A stretch of 64,000 nt of DNA, from assembly GCA_041441465.1 (NCBI GenBank), contig JASDSY010000029.1, forward strand, positions 74,726-138,725, in the 5' to 3' direction. Positions 45,675-54,982 of the stretch are shown here, in pieces (the first letter of the stretch is position 1; each line of letters starts with the position of its first letter). The notes beneath the pieces were generated by a model. It saw only the letters and a list, made by a program, of their open reading frames with translations, was not told where the DNA came from and did not search any database. A program made the position numbers and the translations under genes. This DNA comes from JASDSY01 sp041441465. GTDB lineage: Bacteria; Muiribacteriota; UBA9980.

Positions 45675-48557
45675 ATGAAAAAAAACTTATTTTTAATTTA
45701 TTTAATATTTTTCGCAATATTGTTTGCCGGCATTAAACCGCTTTATGCGCAAAGCGTTTTTCCGCCCGGCGAGCTTTATTTTTCACCCGCGACTTCGCTC
45801 GAGGATAAGCTGGCCGGCTTTATCAAGCAATCTCAGGGCAGCATTTTTTTGTGCACCAATTCATTGGATTCAAAAAAAATAGCCGACGCGTTGATAGACG
45901 CCCGCACTTTACGGCAGCTGCCTGTAAAAGTTATTATTTATAAACCTAATGCCGCCGGCAATGCTTTTATAGAAAAATTTTTGTATTACGGAATAAATGT
46001 CGTTCTTGCTGAAAATTCAGACGGTTTTGATTTTAATTTTTGTATGATAGATTTCAATTCTGTATTTTTAACTTCGGCGCCTTTTAATTATAAATCGTTG
46101 AATCAAAATTATAATTATGCGATGATTGTCAATAGCGAAAAATTTGCGGAAAATTTTCAATATGAATTTGTTGAAATGTTCGAGGGCCATTATTTCGGAA
46201 GCGCCTCGCCCTCAAACACGCCTAACGCTAATATAAATATAAACGGCGCCTACTTAGATACGGCCTTTTTGCCTGAAGACGCGAGCGACAATAAAATCAC
46301 ATCGATAATATCCAGGGCAGCCAAACAAATAAAAATAATGTCGCCTGAATTAAAAAACGAGTTAATAAACGATAATGTTATAGGACGTAAAAACGCAATT
46401 TCAGATATTACTTTAATTTTTAACGGCGAAGAGAGCGGCACCCAATTTACGGCCAGACCCGAATATGAAAGATACCGTAAATCCGGTATTTATACCGTTT
46501 TAAATAAAAATTACGCGAAAATTGAGTGCCCGTTTATAGTAGTAGACGCGCAGCAGGTTTTGCTTTTTGGAAATAAAAAAGCTGTATCGAATACGACATT
46601 AGCCGATTCGGCTTTCATTTCGATTAATTCGAAGGAAGCCGCTTCAATGTTCACAACTTTTTTTGATTCAATCGTAAAATCAAATACTGAAAATATAGTT
46701 TTAAAGGGCCAGGTTGTTAATTCAAGTAATAATCTGCCTTTAGAAGGAGTAAGGGTCTGGCTTTCGAATTTGAATGCCGAAATTTATACCGACTATCTTG
46801 GCTGGTATGAAATGAAAGGTAATTTGCCTGATGAATTCCTGATTTCAGCCGAGAAGGAATATTATTTTTCTCAGGATATAAATTTTTCAAAAAAAAATGG
46901 AACCAGACTTGATTTTTTTCTTAAATCTATTGTATCATATAATAGTTTATCCGGATTTATAATCAGTGAAACTACGCGTCTGCCGATTTCAGGGTGCGGG
47001 CTTGTCGCGGCTTATATTGAAAACGGCACCGGGACACGCACTTTTATAAGGACAAACACTAACGAAAAAGGTTTTTTTAGTTTTAAGGCGCTGCCGGTCG
47101 GAAAAATTGATCTTGAAATTACGCACCCGAATTACCAGACTAAGCTCGAAAAAGCCTATGAAGTAAAGTCTGGTCAGGCTATTTCACTAAGCGGTCCGCT
47201 GGTTTTGAAGCCTAACTACATTATAACCGCTTATCCGAATCCGATTTTTGAGGATAATTTATTCATAAATATTAAGGATTCGAATGCGGGCGGCCAGGTG
47301 CCGCAGGTTACCATAAAACAGAATAATTATGCTGAAATTCCAGTAAGTATGAGAATTGGCGCGTCGGCTGATATTTATAACATATATATCGGTAATTATA
47401 TAATAAAAAAGGGATACTACGGAACGGCAAGAATAAGCGTAAACGGCTCAATGTCATATAAGGACATTAATATCGACTTTCTCGAGGCTTATAAAAATTA
47501 TACTTATTCGGCTCCGAAAAATGATGGAAATGTGGCTTTCGCACTTAATCTCGCAGGCGAATCGATAAAGAAATCTGCGTTTATAGCTATTCAAAATGAT
47601 TCGTCAGTAATTTTAAGAGGAACGCAAGACCTAAAAAAAGACGGTTTATGTTTATTGGACGGCTGCGAACCTGTTTCGGTGGATATTAAATCAAAGGCTT
47701 TTTCGCCGGCCGATAGTTCAAATAGCATAAGGAATAATATAGAATTCAAGCTGCCGTATGAAACATATAAAAAAAATGTCAATGAAAATGGCGGAGTTCC
47801 GGCGATATATTTTTATGATACAGCTTTAGGAACATGGAAATATTTAAAAACTGCAACTGATTTGCCTGAATATTCAACTGATATAAGCAGCGAGGTTATA
47901 CTTAAATGTGAATTTTCAGAACCCGGTATTTTCGGTGTTTTAAGTGATAATACCGTGCCGGTAGTAGACAGCGTAAAAAATAATCTGGGTTGTTTGGAAA
48001 TTGATATTATTGATAACGGGTCCGGTATTTCCGAAAGGGGTCTTTCTTTATACTCTAATAATACGCTTGAAAACGCTGTGAGCGTGAATTTTATAAATTA
48101 TGAAAAAAATGATAAAAAAGCTAAATTTAGAATCAGCTCTATTGATAGCGATTATTTAAAAAAGGACATTAACGTTGTTCTCAGCGATAATTCGGGAAAT
48201 TCATCCGTAATTTCACTGAAATCAATCGTTGATAAAGCTCCGGCTGCCAATTCTTCGTTACGGATTGTAGAGTTTTATCCAAATCCCTGCAAAAGTTTTG
48301 GTAAATTCAGAGTGCGAAGCGGAGAAAATGATTTCGTGACTTTAAAAATTTATGACGGCTCCGGCGGTATGATTTTTGAAGTTTGTGAAGATTCGCCGGT
48401 ATCTCAGGGAGTCAGCGAATTTAATTTTAACGTAAATAATTTAGCGATTTTCAAAAATAAAATTGGAGTTAATAGACTTTCAAACGGAGTTTATTTTTAT
48501 AAGGCGATTTTTGCCTCAGGACATGAAACTAATGGTAAATTTTCTATATTAAAGTAG
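45675..48557 (+). CDS. Exported PLD-like/carboxypeptidase-regulatory multi-domain protein
   Basis: 960 residues. Signal peptide (1-26, ends LYAQ); then two phospholipase-D-like halves (about 35-180 and 190-325) whose HKD signatures are degenerate: the expected HxKxxxxD is FNFCMIDFN, so catalysis is unlikely. Two carboxypeptidase-regulatory-like beta domains follow (about 343-420 and 425-520), then beta-rich parts. The C-terminal 90 residues resemble FlgD-Ig or Por-secretion tails (EFYPNPCKSFGKF ... NGVYFYKAIFASG). A surface or secreted adhesive role is plausible. The start is the ATG at 45675, 4 nt after dus. Confidence 0.65.
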   Translation: MKKNLFLIYLIFFAILFAGIKPLYAQSVFPPGELYFSPATSLEDKLAGFIKQSQGSIFLCTNSLDSKKIADALIDARTLRQLPVKVIIYKPNAAGNAFIEKFLYYGINVVLAENSDGFDFNFCMIDFNSVFLTSAPFNYKSLNQNYNYAMIVNSEKFAENFQYEFVEMFEGHYFGSASPSNTPNANININGAYLDTAFLPEDASDNKITSIISRAAKQIKIMSPELKNELINDNVIGRKNAISDITLIFNGEESGTQFTARPEYERYRKSGIYTVLNKNYAKIECPFIVVDAQQVLLFGNKKAVSNTTLADSAFISINSKEAASMFTTFFDSIVKSNTENIVLKGQVVNSSNNLPLEGVRVWLSNLNAEIYTDYLGWYEMKGNLPDEFLISAEKEYYFSQDINFSKKNGTRLDFFLKSIVSYNSLSGFIISETTRLPISGCGLVAAYIENGTGTRTFIRTNTNEKGFFSFKALPVGKIDLEITHPNYQTKLEKAYEVKSGQAISLSGPLVLKPNYIITAYPNPIFEDNLFINIKDSNAGGQVPQVTIKQNNYAEIPVSMRIGASADIYNIYIGNYIIKKGYYGTARISVNGSMSYKDINIDFLEAYKNYTYSAPKNDGNVAFALNLAGESIKKSAFIAIQNDSSVILRGTQDLKKDGLCLLDGCEPVSVDIKSKAFSPADSSNSIRNNIEFKLPYETYKKNVNENGGVPAIYFYDTALGTWKYLKTATDLPEYSTDISSEVILKCEFSEPGIFGVLSDNTVPVVDSVKNNLGCLEIDIIDNGSGISERGLSLYSNNTLENAVSVNFINYEKNDKKAKFRISSIDSDYLKKDINVVLSDNSGNSSVISLKSIVDKAPAANSSLRIVEFYPNPCKSFGKFRVRSGENDFVTLKIYDGSGGMIFEVCEDSPVSQGVSEFNFNVNNLAIFKNKIGVNRLSNGVYFYKAIFASGHETNGKFSILK

Positions 48558-48572
48558 GAAGTGTAGGTAATT

Positions 48573-48992
48573 ATGGGAAAAAGACGTGATGCAAGAGTGT
48601 TGGCATTAACTTTTATGTACCAATTCGACCTTGGAATTCATGAAAAGCTGGACGATATTATCCATTATACTTTATTTGTCGACGAGTATGAAGTAGATGT
48701 CGTTAATTATGCCACGAAATTGGCCGCCGGCACTGTGAAAAATCTGGCTGAAGTCGATGACATAATAACTAGATCGGCGGATAACTGGTCAATTGGGCGA
48801 ATGGCGACGCTCGACCGCAATATTTTACGACTTTCCATTTACGAAATGCTCTACGAAGAGGATGTTCCAAAAAACGTTACGATTAACGAAGCCGTTGAAG
48901 TCGCAAAGACATTCAGTACTGAAAAGTCCGGAGAGTTCGTTAACGGAATTTTAGACAAGATAAGTAAAACTTATATAAAAAATAAAAAATAA
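48573..48992 (+). CDS. nusB: Transcription antitermination factor NusB
   Basis: 139-residue all-helical NusB, which binds boxA RNA with NusE (S10) in rRNA antitermination. RRDARVLALTFMYQFDLG at the N-terminus and ATLDRNILRLSIYEMLYEEDVP are family blocks; VTINEAVEVAKTFSTEKSGEFVNGIL is the usual C-terminal half. The gene follows the large exported protein after 15 nt. Confidence 0.95.
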   Translation: MGKRRDARVLALTFMYQFDLGIHEKLDDIIHYTLFVDEYEVDVVNYATKLAAGTVKNLAEVDDIITRSADNWSIGRMATLDRNILRLSIYEMLYEEDVPKNVTINEAVEVAKTFSTEKSGEFVNGILDKISKTYIKNKK

Positions 48993-49057
48993 AATTATTA
49001 AAAAATGAAAACTATTCAATATTAAATTATTAATATTGGATAATAAGGAGACTGATT

Positions 49058-50809
49058 ATGGCAAGGGTTGAAAAAAAGCTTCTTGGCCAGAGTCTTATAA
49101 GCGCTAATTTAATAACTCAAAAGCAGCTTGACGAAGCTTTAAAAGAACAAAGAAAAACCGACCAATCACTTGGGATTATTCTGATAACTAATAATTTCAT
49201 ATCCCAGGTCGAACTTATAAATTTTCTTGAAAGTAAGCTCGGAATACCTTATGCCAATCTTACTAATTATGTTATTGATCCTGAAATAGTAAAAATTGTA
49301 CCTCTCGATATAGCTTCGAAATATAAATTGATACCGCTTTTAAAGGTTAAAAGCACGCTTACGGTTGCAATGCTCGATCCGCTGGATAGTTTTGTAATAG
49401 ATTCCTTGAAATATACCACTGGCTGTGATATTAAGCCGCTGGTCTCCACTAAGGAAGAAATAGAAAAATCGCTTGAAAAATATTATAATGTCAAAAGTGC
49501 CGCGGCTAAAGATAATGTTCAGGTTTCACAAAATCTTATGGGCGACGCTGAACAGTTGAATGAATTACAACAATTCGCAAATAAATTGCAGGGTATTACT
49601 GATACCTCTTTCGGCGGCGGCAGTAACGACAATGAAGCGCCGGTAGTAAAATTAGTTAATTTGATAATCGTAAAAGCTATATCCGAAGGCGCGTCCGATA
49701 TTCATATCGAGCCGTCTGAAAAGGCGCTGCGCACAAGATATAGAATCGACGGAATTTTGCATGAAGTCATGTCGCTTAGTAAAACTCTTGAGTCGGCTGT
49801 ATTATCGAGAATAAAAATAATGGGAAACATGGATATTTCAGAAAAGAGAATTCCGCAGGACGGCCGCTCGGAAATGAAGCTTATGAATAGAAGCATCGAC
49901 CTTCGTATTTCTTCATTTCCATGTGTTCACGGCGAAAAGATAGTTATAAGAATATTGGATAAAAGCGGTGTTCTTATACCGCTTGAAGATCTTGGTTTTT
50001 CACACGCGGTTCTTGAAAAATTCAAATTGATGATCAGAAAACCAAATGGAATTATACTTGTTACCGGCCCTACCGGTTCAGGTAAATCAACGACATTGTA
50101 CGCATCGCTCGATAAGATCAACTCAATGGATAAAAATATTGTTACAATTGAAGACCCGGTCGAATATGAGTTAAGTACTATTAACCAGGCGCAGATAAAT
50201 GTCAAGGCTGGATTTACTTTCGCTCACGGCTTGAGGTCAATATTGAGGCAGGACCCTGATATAGTAATGGTCGGAGAAATACGTGACTACGAGACTGCCG
50301 AGATCGCGATAAGAGCAGCATTAACAGGCCATCTTGTGTTTTCGACGCTTCATACAAATGACGCATCAGGCGCGATTACAAGACTTATTGATATGAAAAT
50401 CGAGCCGTTTTTGATTTCGTCATCAATTATTTGCGTTATGGCTCAGCGACTTATCAGAAAAATATGCGAAAAATGCAAAACTTCATATATGCCGACACCG
50501 CAATTTATAGATAAAATTAACCAGTTGATCAATACCAATTTACCGGACAATTTTGAATTATACAGGGGTAAGGGCTGCGCGTTTTGCAAGCATACCGGCT
50601 TTAAAGGCAGAACAACCATTAATGAACTGTTGATACCAAACGAAAGAATTCATGAATTGATCATCAACAGGGCGCCTACTTCGCAGATAAAAAAAGAAGC
50701 TAAATTGAATGATATGAAGTCGCTTCGTGAGGACGGCATATTTAAAGTTATTGAAGGTATTACTACGATTGAAGAAGTTATAAGGGTAACACAGGCAGAT
50801 GAAAGCTAA
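49058..50809 (+). CDS. pilB: PilB/GspE assembly ATPase (copy 2)
   Basis: 583 residues. N-terminal MshEN-like domain (about 1-160), then the ATPase core with Walker A GPTGSGKSTT (about 336), Walker B IVMVGEIRDYETAE, His box FSTLHTND and a zinc-binding Cys set (CEKC and CAFC). It differs from the copy at 20581-22452 across its length and lies far from the other pil genes, so it may power a different filament or work under other conditions. A polar linker of about 45 residues sits between the N domain and the core. AAGGAG lies before the ATG. The thioesterase gene overlaps by 11 nt. Confidence 0.92.
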   Translation: MARVEKKLLGQSLISANLITQKQLDEALKEQRKTDQSLGIILITNNFISQVELINFLESKLGIPYANLTNYVIDPEIVKIVPLDIASKYKLIPLLKVKSTLTVAMLDPLDSFVIDSLKYTTGCDIKPLVSTKEEIEKSLEKYYNVKSAAAKDNVQVSQNLMGDAEQLNELQQFANKLQGITDTSFGGGSNDNEAPVVKLVNLIIVKAISEGASDIHIEPSEKALRTRYRIDGILHEVMSLSKTLESAVLSRIKIMGNMDISEKRIPQDGRSEMKLMNRSIDLRISSFPCVHGEKIVIRILDKSGVLIPLEDLGFSHAVLEKFKLMIRKPNGIILVTGPTGSGKSTTLYASLDKINSMDKNIVTIEDPVEYELSTINQAQINVKAGFTFAHGLRSILRQDPDIVMVGEIRDYETAEIAIRAALTGHLVFSTLHTNDASGAITRLIDMKIEPFLISSSIICVMAQRLIRKICEKCKTSYMPTPQFIDKINQLINTNLPDNFELYRGKGCAFCKHTGFKGRTTINELLIPNERIHELIINRAPTSQIKKEAKLNDMKSLREDGIFKVIEGITTIEEVIRVTQADES

Positions 50810-51308
50810 TCAAAATACCGAGGAAACATTTATTGAATATAACGGCATCGAATTCGAACCGCCTGTTTTCGAGACCGAAATCAGGGTGAGGTATGCTGAA
50901 ACTGACCGTATGGACGTTGTTTATTACGGTAATTATTTTACATGGTTCGAGGTTGCTCGCGGTGATGTTTTAAGGCAAATAGGCTATCCTTACTCTCAAA
51001 TTGAAAAAGATGGAGTAATTTTGCCTGTCGGTGAGGCCTATTGCAAATATATAGCGCCGACAGCTTATGACGATTTGATCGTTATTGCCTCAAAAATTGA
51101 TGAATTCAGCGTTCATAAAATTTCTTTTATATATGAAATTTATAAAATGCCGGAACGTAAACTTTGCAGCAAAGGTTATACCATGCACCCCATTATCGGA
51201 CGCGATGGAAAGATATTAAGGCATGATAATAGCGGCGTAATAGATAAAATCAAGAAAAGTTTATTTGAGTTCTCACAAAAAAGCGCTATAAATCATAGTC
51301 AAACATAA
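50799..51308 (+). CDS. 4-hydroxybenzoyl-CoA thioesterase/YbgC-like hotdog protein
   Basis: 169 residues with the hotdog fold. RVRYAETDRMDVVYYGNYFTWFE matches the YbgC/4HBT active-site helix; the Asp in MDVVYYGN is the catalytic residue. It hydrolyses an acyl-CoA; the substrate cannot be told. It begins inside the last codons of the second pilB gene (11-nt overlap), suggesting co-expression. Confidence 0.85.
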   Translation: MKANQNTEETFIEYNGIEFEPPVFETEIRVRYAETDRMDVVYYGNYFTWFEVARGDVLRQIGYPYSQIEKDGVILPVGEAYCKYIAPTAYDDLIVIASKIDEFSVHKISFIYEIYKMPERKLCSKGYTMHPIIGRDGKILRHDNSGVIDKIKKSLFEFSQKSAINHSQT

Positions 51309-51547
51309 AATCAGGCAATAAAAAAAGCCTTTGAAAATAATTTTTATTTATTATTAATCAATATAAAAATCGACTCTTATTTTAATTATGCTTTTCAAGA
51401 CTACTCTTAAATGTTGCTTTAAGTAAAATCAAAATAAGAATTGCTGAAGTTTAAAGAAAAATAAAATGCCGGAAGCGGCATTAATTTTTATGTTTACATA
51501 TTTTATATAAATATTACCAAATTTATTATGAAAAAGGTGAAATAAAA

Positions 51548-51841
51548 ATGATTTCACGTGAAGAAGTGCTTAAAATTTCAAAACTTGCTATGCTTGAACT
51601 CACTGACGAGGAAGTTTCAAATTATACCAGGCAGCTTGGCGGTATTTTAGGTTTTTTTGAAGAATTAAAAGAACTGGACTTAAAAAATGTCGAACCGGCT
51701 AATCACGCAATTATAACGCCGGATATTACAAGGGAAGATATTGCGAAAAAGTCGCGCTGCCAAATTGAGGTTGTCGGCCAGTCGCCGGAAACTGACGGTA
51801 AAAACATAATAGTTCCTGCAATAATTGAAACTGAGGAGTAG
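51548..51841 (+). CDS. gatC: Asp/Glu-tRNA amidotransferase subunit GatC
   Basis: 97 residues. EVLKISKLAMLELTDEEV followed by YTRQLGGILGFFEELKELD is the typical GatC N-terminus; it threads around GatA and GatB. It makes the transamidase that converts Glu-tRNA(Gln) or Asp-tRNA(Asn). AAGGTG precedes the ATG, and gatA follows after 7 nt. Confidence 0.95.
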   Translation: MISREEVLKISKLAMLELTDEEVSNYTRQLGGILGFFEELKELDLKNVEPANHAIITPDITREDIAKKSRCQIEVVGQSPETDGKNIIVPAIIETEE

Positions 51842-51848
51842 TCATAAA

Positions 51849-53324
51849 ATGAGCGATAAATTTTTAAAATTTGATAACGTAAAAGACATGCCGCTTCATT
51901 ATAAACCAGCCCATGAAATTAGAAGAATGATAGATAATAAGGAATTATCGGCTGCTGAATTAAAACAGCATATCAAGGATAGAATTTCGGCAGTAGAACC
52001 TAAACTGAAGGCTTTTTTGAGATTTTCAAAAGAAGCGGCCATTGATAATTCAGATAAAAATAATTTTTGGAATAATATCCCTGTCACGCTAAAAGATAAC
52101 ATTATGACTGCCGGCGAAATTACGACGGCTGGTTCAAAAATACTTTCAAATTATACCGCGGTATATGATGCTACAGTAACTAAGAAACTTCGTGAAAGCG
52201 GCGCATTTATCGTAGGTAAAGCTAATCTCGACGAATTTGCGATGGGTTCGTCGACTGAAAATTCGGCTTTTGAAAAAACCGCTAATCCCTGGGATGTTCA
52301 ATATGTCCCTGGCGGTTCGTCAGGCGGTTCGGCCGTTGCGGTCGCGTCTGGAATGTCATATATGTCGCTTGGCAGCGATACGGGCGGTTCAATAAGACAG
52401 CCAGCTTCATTTTGCGGTATTTGCGGTTTAAAACCTACTTATGGAAGAGTTTCACGTTATGGCCTTATCGCATATGCAAGCTCGCTCGATCAAATCGGGC
52501 CTTTTACGCGCGATGCCGTTGATATGGCATATGCAATGGAAGCTATTTCGGGCCACGATAATAACGATTCGACATCAAGCGCGATGCCGGTTGATAATTA
52601 TGTAGAAAAAGTAAAAAATGGAATTGATGTTTCTAAATTAAAAATAGGCGTGCCGGAGGAATTTTTCGGCGGCGACGGCATCGATCCTGAAGTTTTGAAA
52701 TGCGTTGAGAATGCTATTGAAACATATAAAAAACTCGGCGCGAAAATAGTAAAAATTTCTTTACCGCACACTAAATATGCGATTCCGGTTTACTATCTGG
52801 TGGCGACTGCGGAAGCAAGCTCCAACCTTGCACGTTTTGATGGAATACGATATGGTTACAGAGCGAAAGATTATACGAATTTGAAGACATTATATCAAAA
52901 AACAAGAGATGAAGGGTTCGGTCCTGAGGTAAAAAGAAGGATAATCCTTGGTACATATGGGTTAAGTTCAGGATATTATGATGCTTATTATAAAAACGCG
53001 CAAAAAGCAAGAACTAAAATGACAGAAGATTTTGTCAATGCTTTTAAAAATGTTGATATTATATTAACACCGACTTCGCCTACAATTCCATTCAAGTTTG
53101 GCGAAAAAATCGATGATCCTGTTACAATGTATAAGTCGGATATTTTTACGATATCTGTTAATTTAGCTTCAATTCCAGGCATGTCAATACCTTGCGGATT
53201 CGTTAAAAACTTGCCGGTAGGATTGCAAATTCTTGGCAATTATTTCGAGGAGTCAAAAATCATAGTAGCCGCCAACGAATTCCAGAAGCAGACAGATTAT
53301 CACAAAACATTCCCAAATTTATAA
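51849..53324 (+). CDS. gatA: Asp/Glu-tRNA amidotransferase subunit GatA
   Basis: 491-residue amidase-signature protein that hydrolyses glutamine to supply ammonia. The catalytic Ser-cisSer-Lys triad is in VTLKDNI (Lys), the Gly/Ser-rich PGGSSGGSAVAVASG and GSDTGGSIRQPASFCG. The start is the ATG at 51849 with GAGGAG upstream; an earlier in-frame TTG lies inside gatC. It is separated from gatB by 161 nt. Confidence 0.96.
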   Translation: MSDKFLKFDNVKDMPLHYKPAHEIRRMIDNKELSAAELKQHIKDRISAVEPKLKAFLRFSKEAAIDNSDKNNFWNNIPVTLKDNIMTAGEITTAGSKILSNYTAVYDATVTKKLRESGAFIVGKANLDEFAMGSSTENSAFEKTANPWDVQYVPGGSSGGSAVAVASGMSYMSLGSDTGGSIRQPASFCGICGLKPTYGRVSRYGLIAYASSLDQIGPFTRDAVDMAYAMEAISGHDNNDSTSSAMPVDNYVEKVKNGIDVSKLKIGVPEEFFGGDGIDPEVLKCVENAIETYKKLGAKIVKISLPHTKYAIPVYYLVATAEASSNLARFDGIRYGYRAKDYTNLKTLYQKTRDEGFGPEVKRRIILGTYGLSSGYYDAYYKNAQKARTKMTEDFVNAFKNVDIILTPTSPTIPFKFGEKIDDPVTMYKSDIFTISVNLASIPGMSIPCGFVKNLPVGLQILGNYFEESKIIVAANEFQKQTDYHKTFPNL

Positions 53325-53367
53325 TAAAAAACTTAGCTCCAAAATCCAATTTATCTAATAATTTATA

Positions 53368-53395
53368 TTATGTAAACTTAGTAATTGAGAAATTT
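53368..53395. repeat. 28-nt intergenic repeat, copy 1
   Basis: Begins TTATGTAAACTT and ends TAATTGAGAAATTT. It recurs at 60297-60324 with two mismatches (AG for GA). It lies between gatA and gatB. Confidence 0.5.
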
Positions 53396-53485
53396 GAGTT
53401 TTTTAAGTTATATTGAAAATTAATGTCATAAATTTTTTATTTTGTTTTTTATAATTTTTTTATTTTTTTCAGGGGGAAATTTTTA

Positions 53486-54949
53486 ATGAAATATGAAGCC
53501 GTTATTGGTCTTGAAGTACATGTTCAATTGAATACCAAGACCAAGATATTTTGTAATTGTACGACGGAATATAGTGGCAAAGAGCCCAATACATGCGTTT
53601 GTGAAATATGCAGCGCACAACCTGGAGTATTGCCTGTTTTAAATAAGCAGGTGCTTGAACATGCAGTAAAAGCGGGTCTTGCCTTAAATTGTAATATTGC
53701 CGCTAAAACAAAGTTCGACAGGAAAAATTATTTTTATCCTGATTTGCCGAAAGGTTATCAAATTTCGCAATTTGATATGCCTATATGCGAAAAGGGTTCT
53801 TTAAAGGTTTTAGTTCCGACAGAAGTTGAAAATGAATATTATGAAAAAGAAATAGGCATTACCAGAATACATATGGAAGAAGATGCCGGAAAAAATATTC
53901 ATGGCGGCAGCGGTGAAAAATCATATGTAGATTTAAATCGTGCCGGTGTGCCGCTGCTTGAAATCGTTTCTGAACCGGACATGAGAACTCCGGCTGAAGC
54001 ACGCGAATATCTTGAAAAATTAAAAATTATTTTAAAATATATAAATATTTCTGATTGTAATATGGAAGACGGTTCGTTGAGATGTGATGCCAATATTTCA
54101 ATAAGGCCTGTCGGCGAGAAAAAATTCGGTACAAAAGCTGAGATAAAAAACATGAATTCTTTCAGGGGTGTTCAGAAAGCCCTTGAATACGAAATAAAAA
54201 GACAGACCGAAGTTTTGGAAAGAGGCGAGAAGGTAATTCAAGAAACAAGGCTCTATGATGAAGCTAAAGGCGTCACCGCTACTATGAGAAAAAAAGAAGG
54301 CGCAGTTGATTATAGATATTTTCCTGAACCTGATTTACCGCCTTTCAATGTATCAAGGGAATTTATTGAAAAAATCAGAACGTTACTTCCGGAAATGCCG
54401 GATATTAAATTTAAAAGATATACTGCCGAATACGGCCTGCCGAATTACGATGCGAATTTAATTGCAAATAATCCTTCATTAGCAGTTTTTTTCGAAGAGT
54501 GTATCAAAAATTACAAAAATTATAAAGCTGTCGCTAACTGGTTAATGGGCGAAGTGGCAAGATTAATGAATGAAGCCGCGGTAAATGATATTTCAAAAAC
54601 AAAAATAACTCCTGTAAATTTAGTTGAAATGTTAAAATTGATTGATAATTCAACAATTTCAGGTAAAATTGCCAAAACTGTCATTGCGGAAATATTCAAT
54701 TCAGGCGAAGCTCCGTCAGAAATAATAAAAAAACTTGGATTAGTTCAGATTTCAGACGACAGCGTCATAATTTCAATTATAAACGAAGTATTAAAAGAAA
54801 ACGAAAAAGTCGTAGCTGATTATGTTTCCGGAAAAGATGCAGCCAAAGGATTTTTAGTTGGCCAGGCTATGAAAAAATCTAAAGGCAAAGCTAATCCTAA
54901 AATGGTAAATGAAGTTTTAGAAAAAGAATTATTAAAATTAAGAAAATAG
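53486..54949 (+). CDS. gatB: Asp/Glu-tRNA amidotransferase subunit GatB
   Basis: 487 residues; the kinase and tRNA-binding subunit of GatCAB. YEAVIGLEVHVQLNT is the classic start, with a zinc Cys set (CNC and CVCEIC), DLPKGYQISQ and DLNRAGVPLLEIVSEPD. The C-terminal YqeY-like tail (about 335-487) contains GFLVGQAMKKSKGKANP. GGGGG lies before the ATG. The TPR gene follows after 33 nt. Confidence 0.96.
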   Translation: MKYEAVIGLEVHVQLNTKTKIFCNCTTEYSGKEPNTCVCEICSAQPGVLPVLNKQVLEHAVKAGLALNCNIAAKTKFDRKNYFYPDLPKGYQISQFDMPICEKGSLKVLVPTEVENEYYEKEIGITRIHMEEDAGKNIHGGSGEKSYVDLNRAGVPLLEIVSEPDMRTPAEAREYLEKLKIILKYINISDCNMEDGSLRCDANISIRPVGEKKFGTKAEIKNMNSFRGVQKALEYEIKRQTEVLERGEKVIQETRLYDEAKGVTATMRKKEGAVDYRYFPEPDLPPFNVSREFIEKIRTLLPEMPDIKFKRYTAEYGLPNYDANLIANNPSLAVFFEECIKNYKNYKAVANWLMGEVARLMNEAAVNDISKTKITPVNLVEMLKLIDNSTISGKIAKTVIAEIFNSGEAPSEIIKKLGLVQISDDSVIISIINEVLKENEKVVADYVSGKDAAKGFLVGQAMKKSKGKANPKMVNEVLEKELLKLRK

Positions 54950-54982
54950 TTCATCTCAAAAATAAAATCAAATTGGAGACTT

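Noticed and set aside
51312..51345. AGGC/GCCT mini-hairpin after the thioesterase gene
   Set aside because: 4-bp stem with an 11-nt loop and no T-run.
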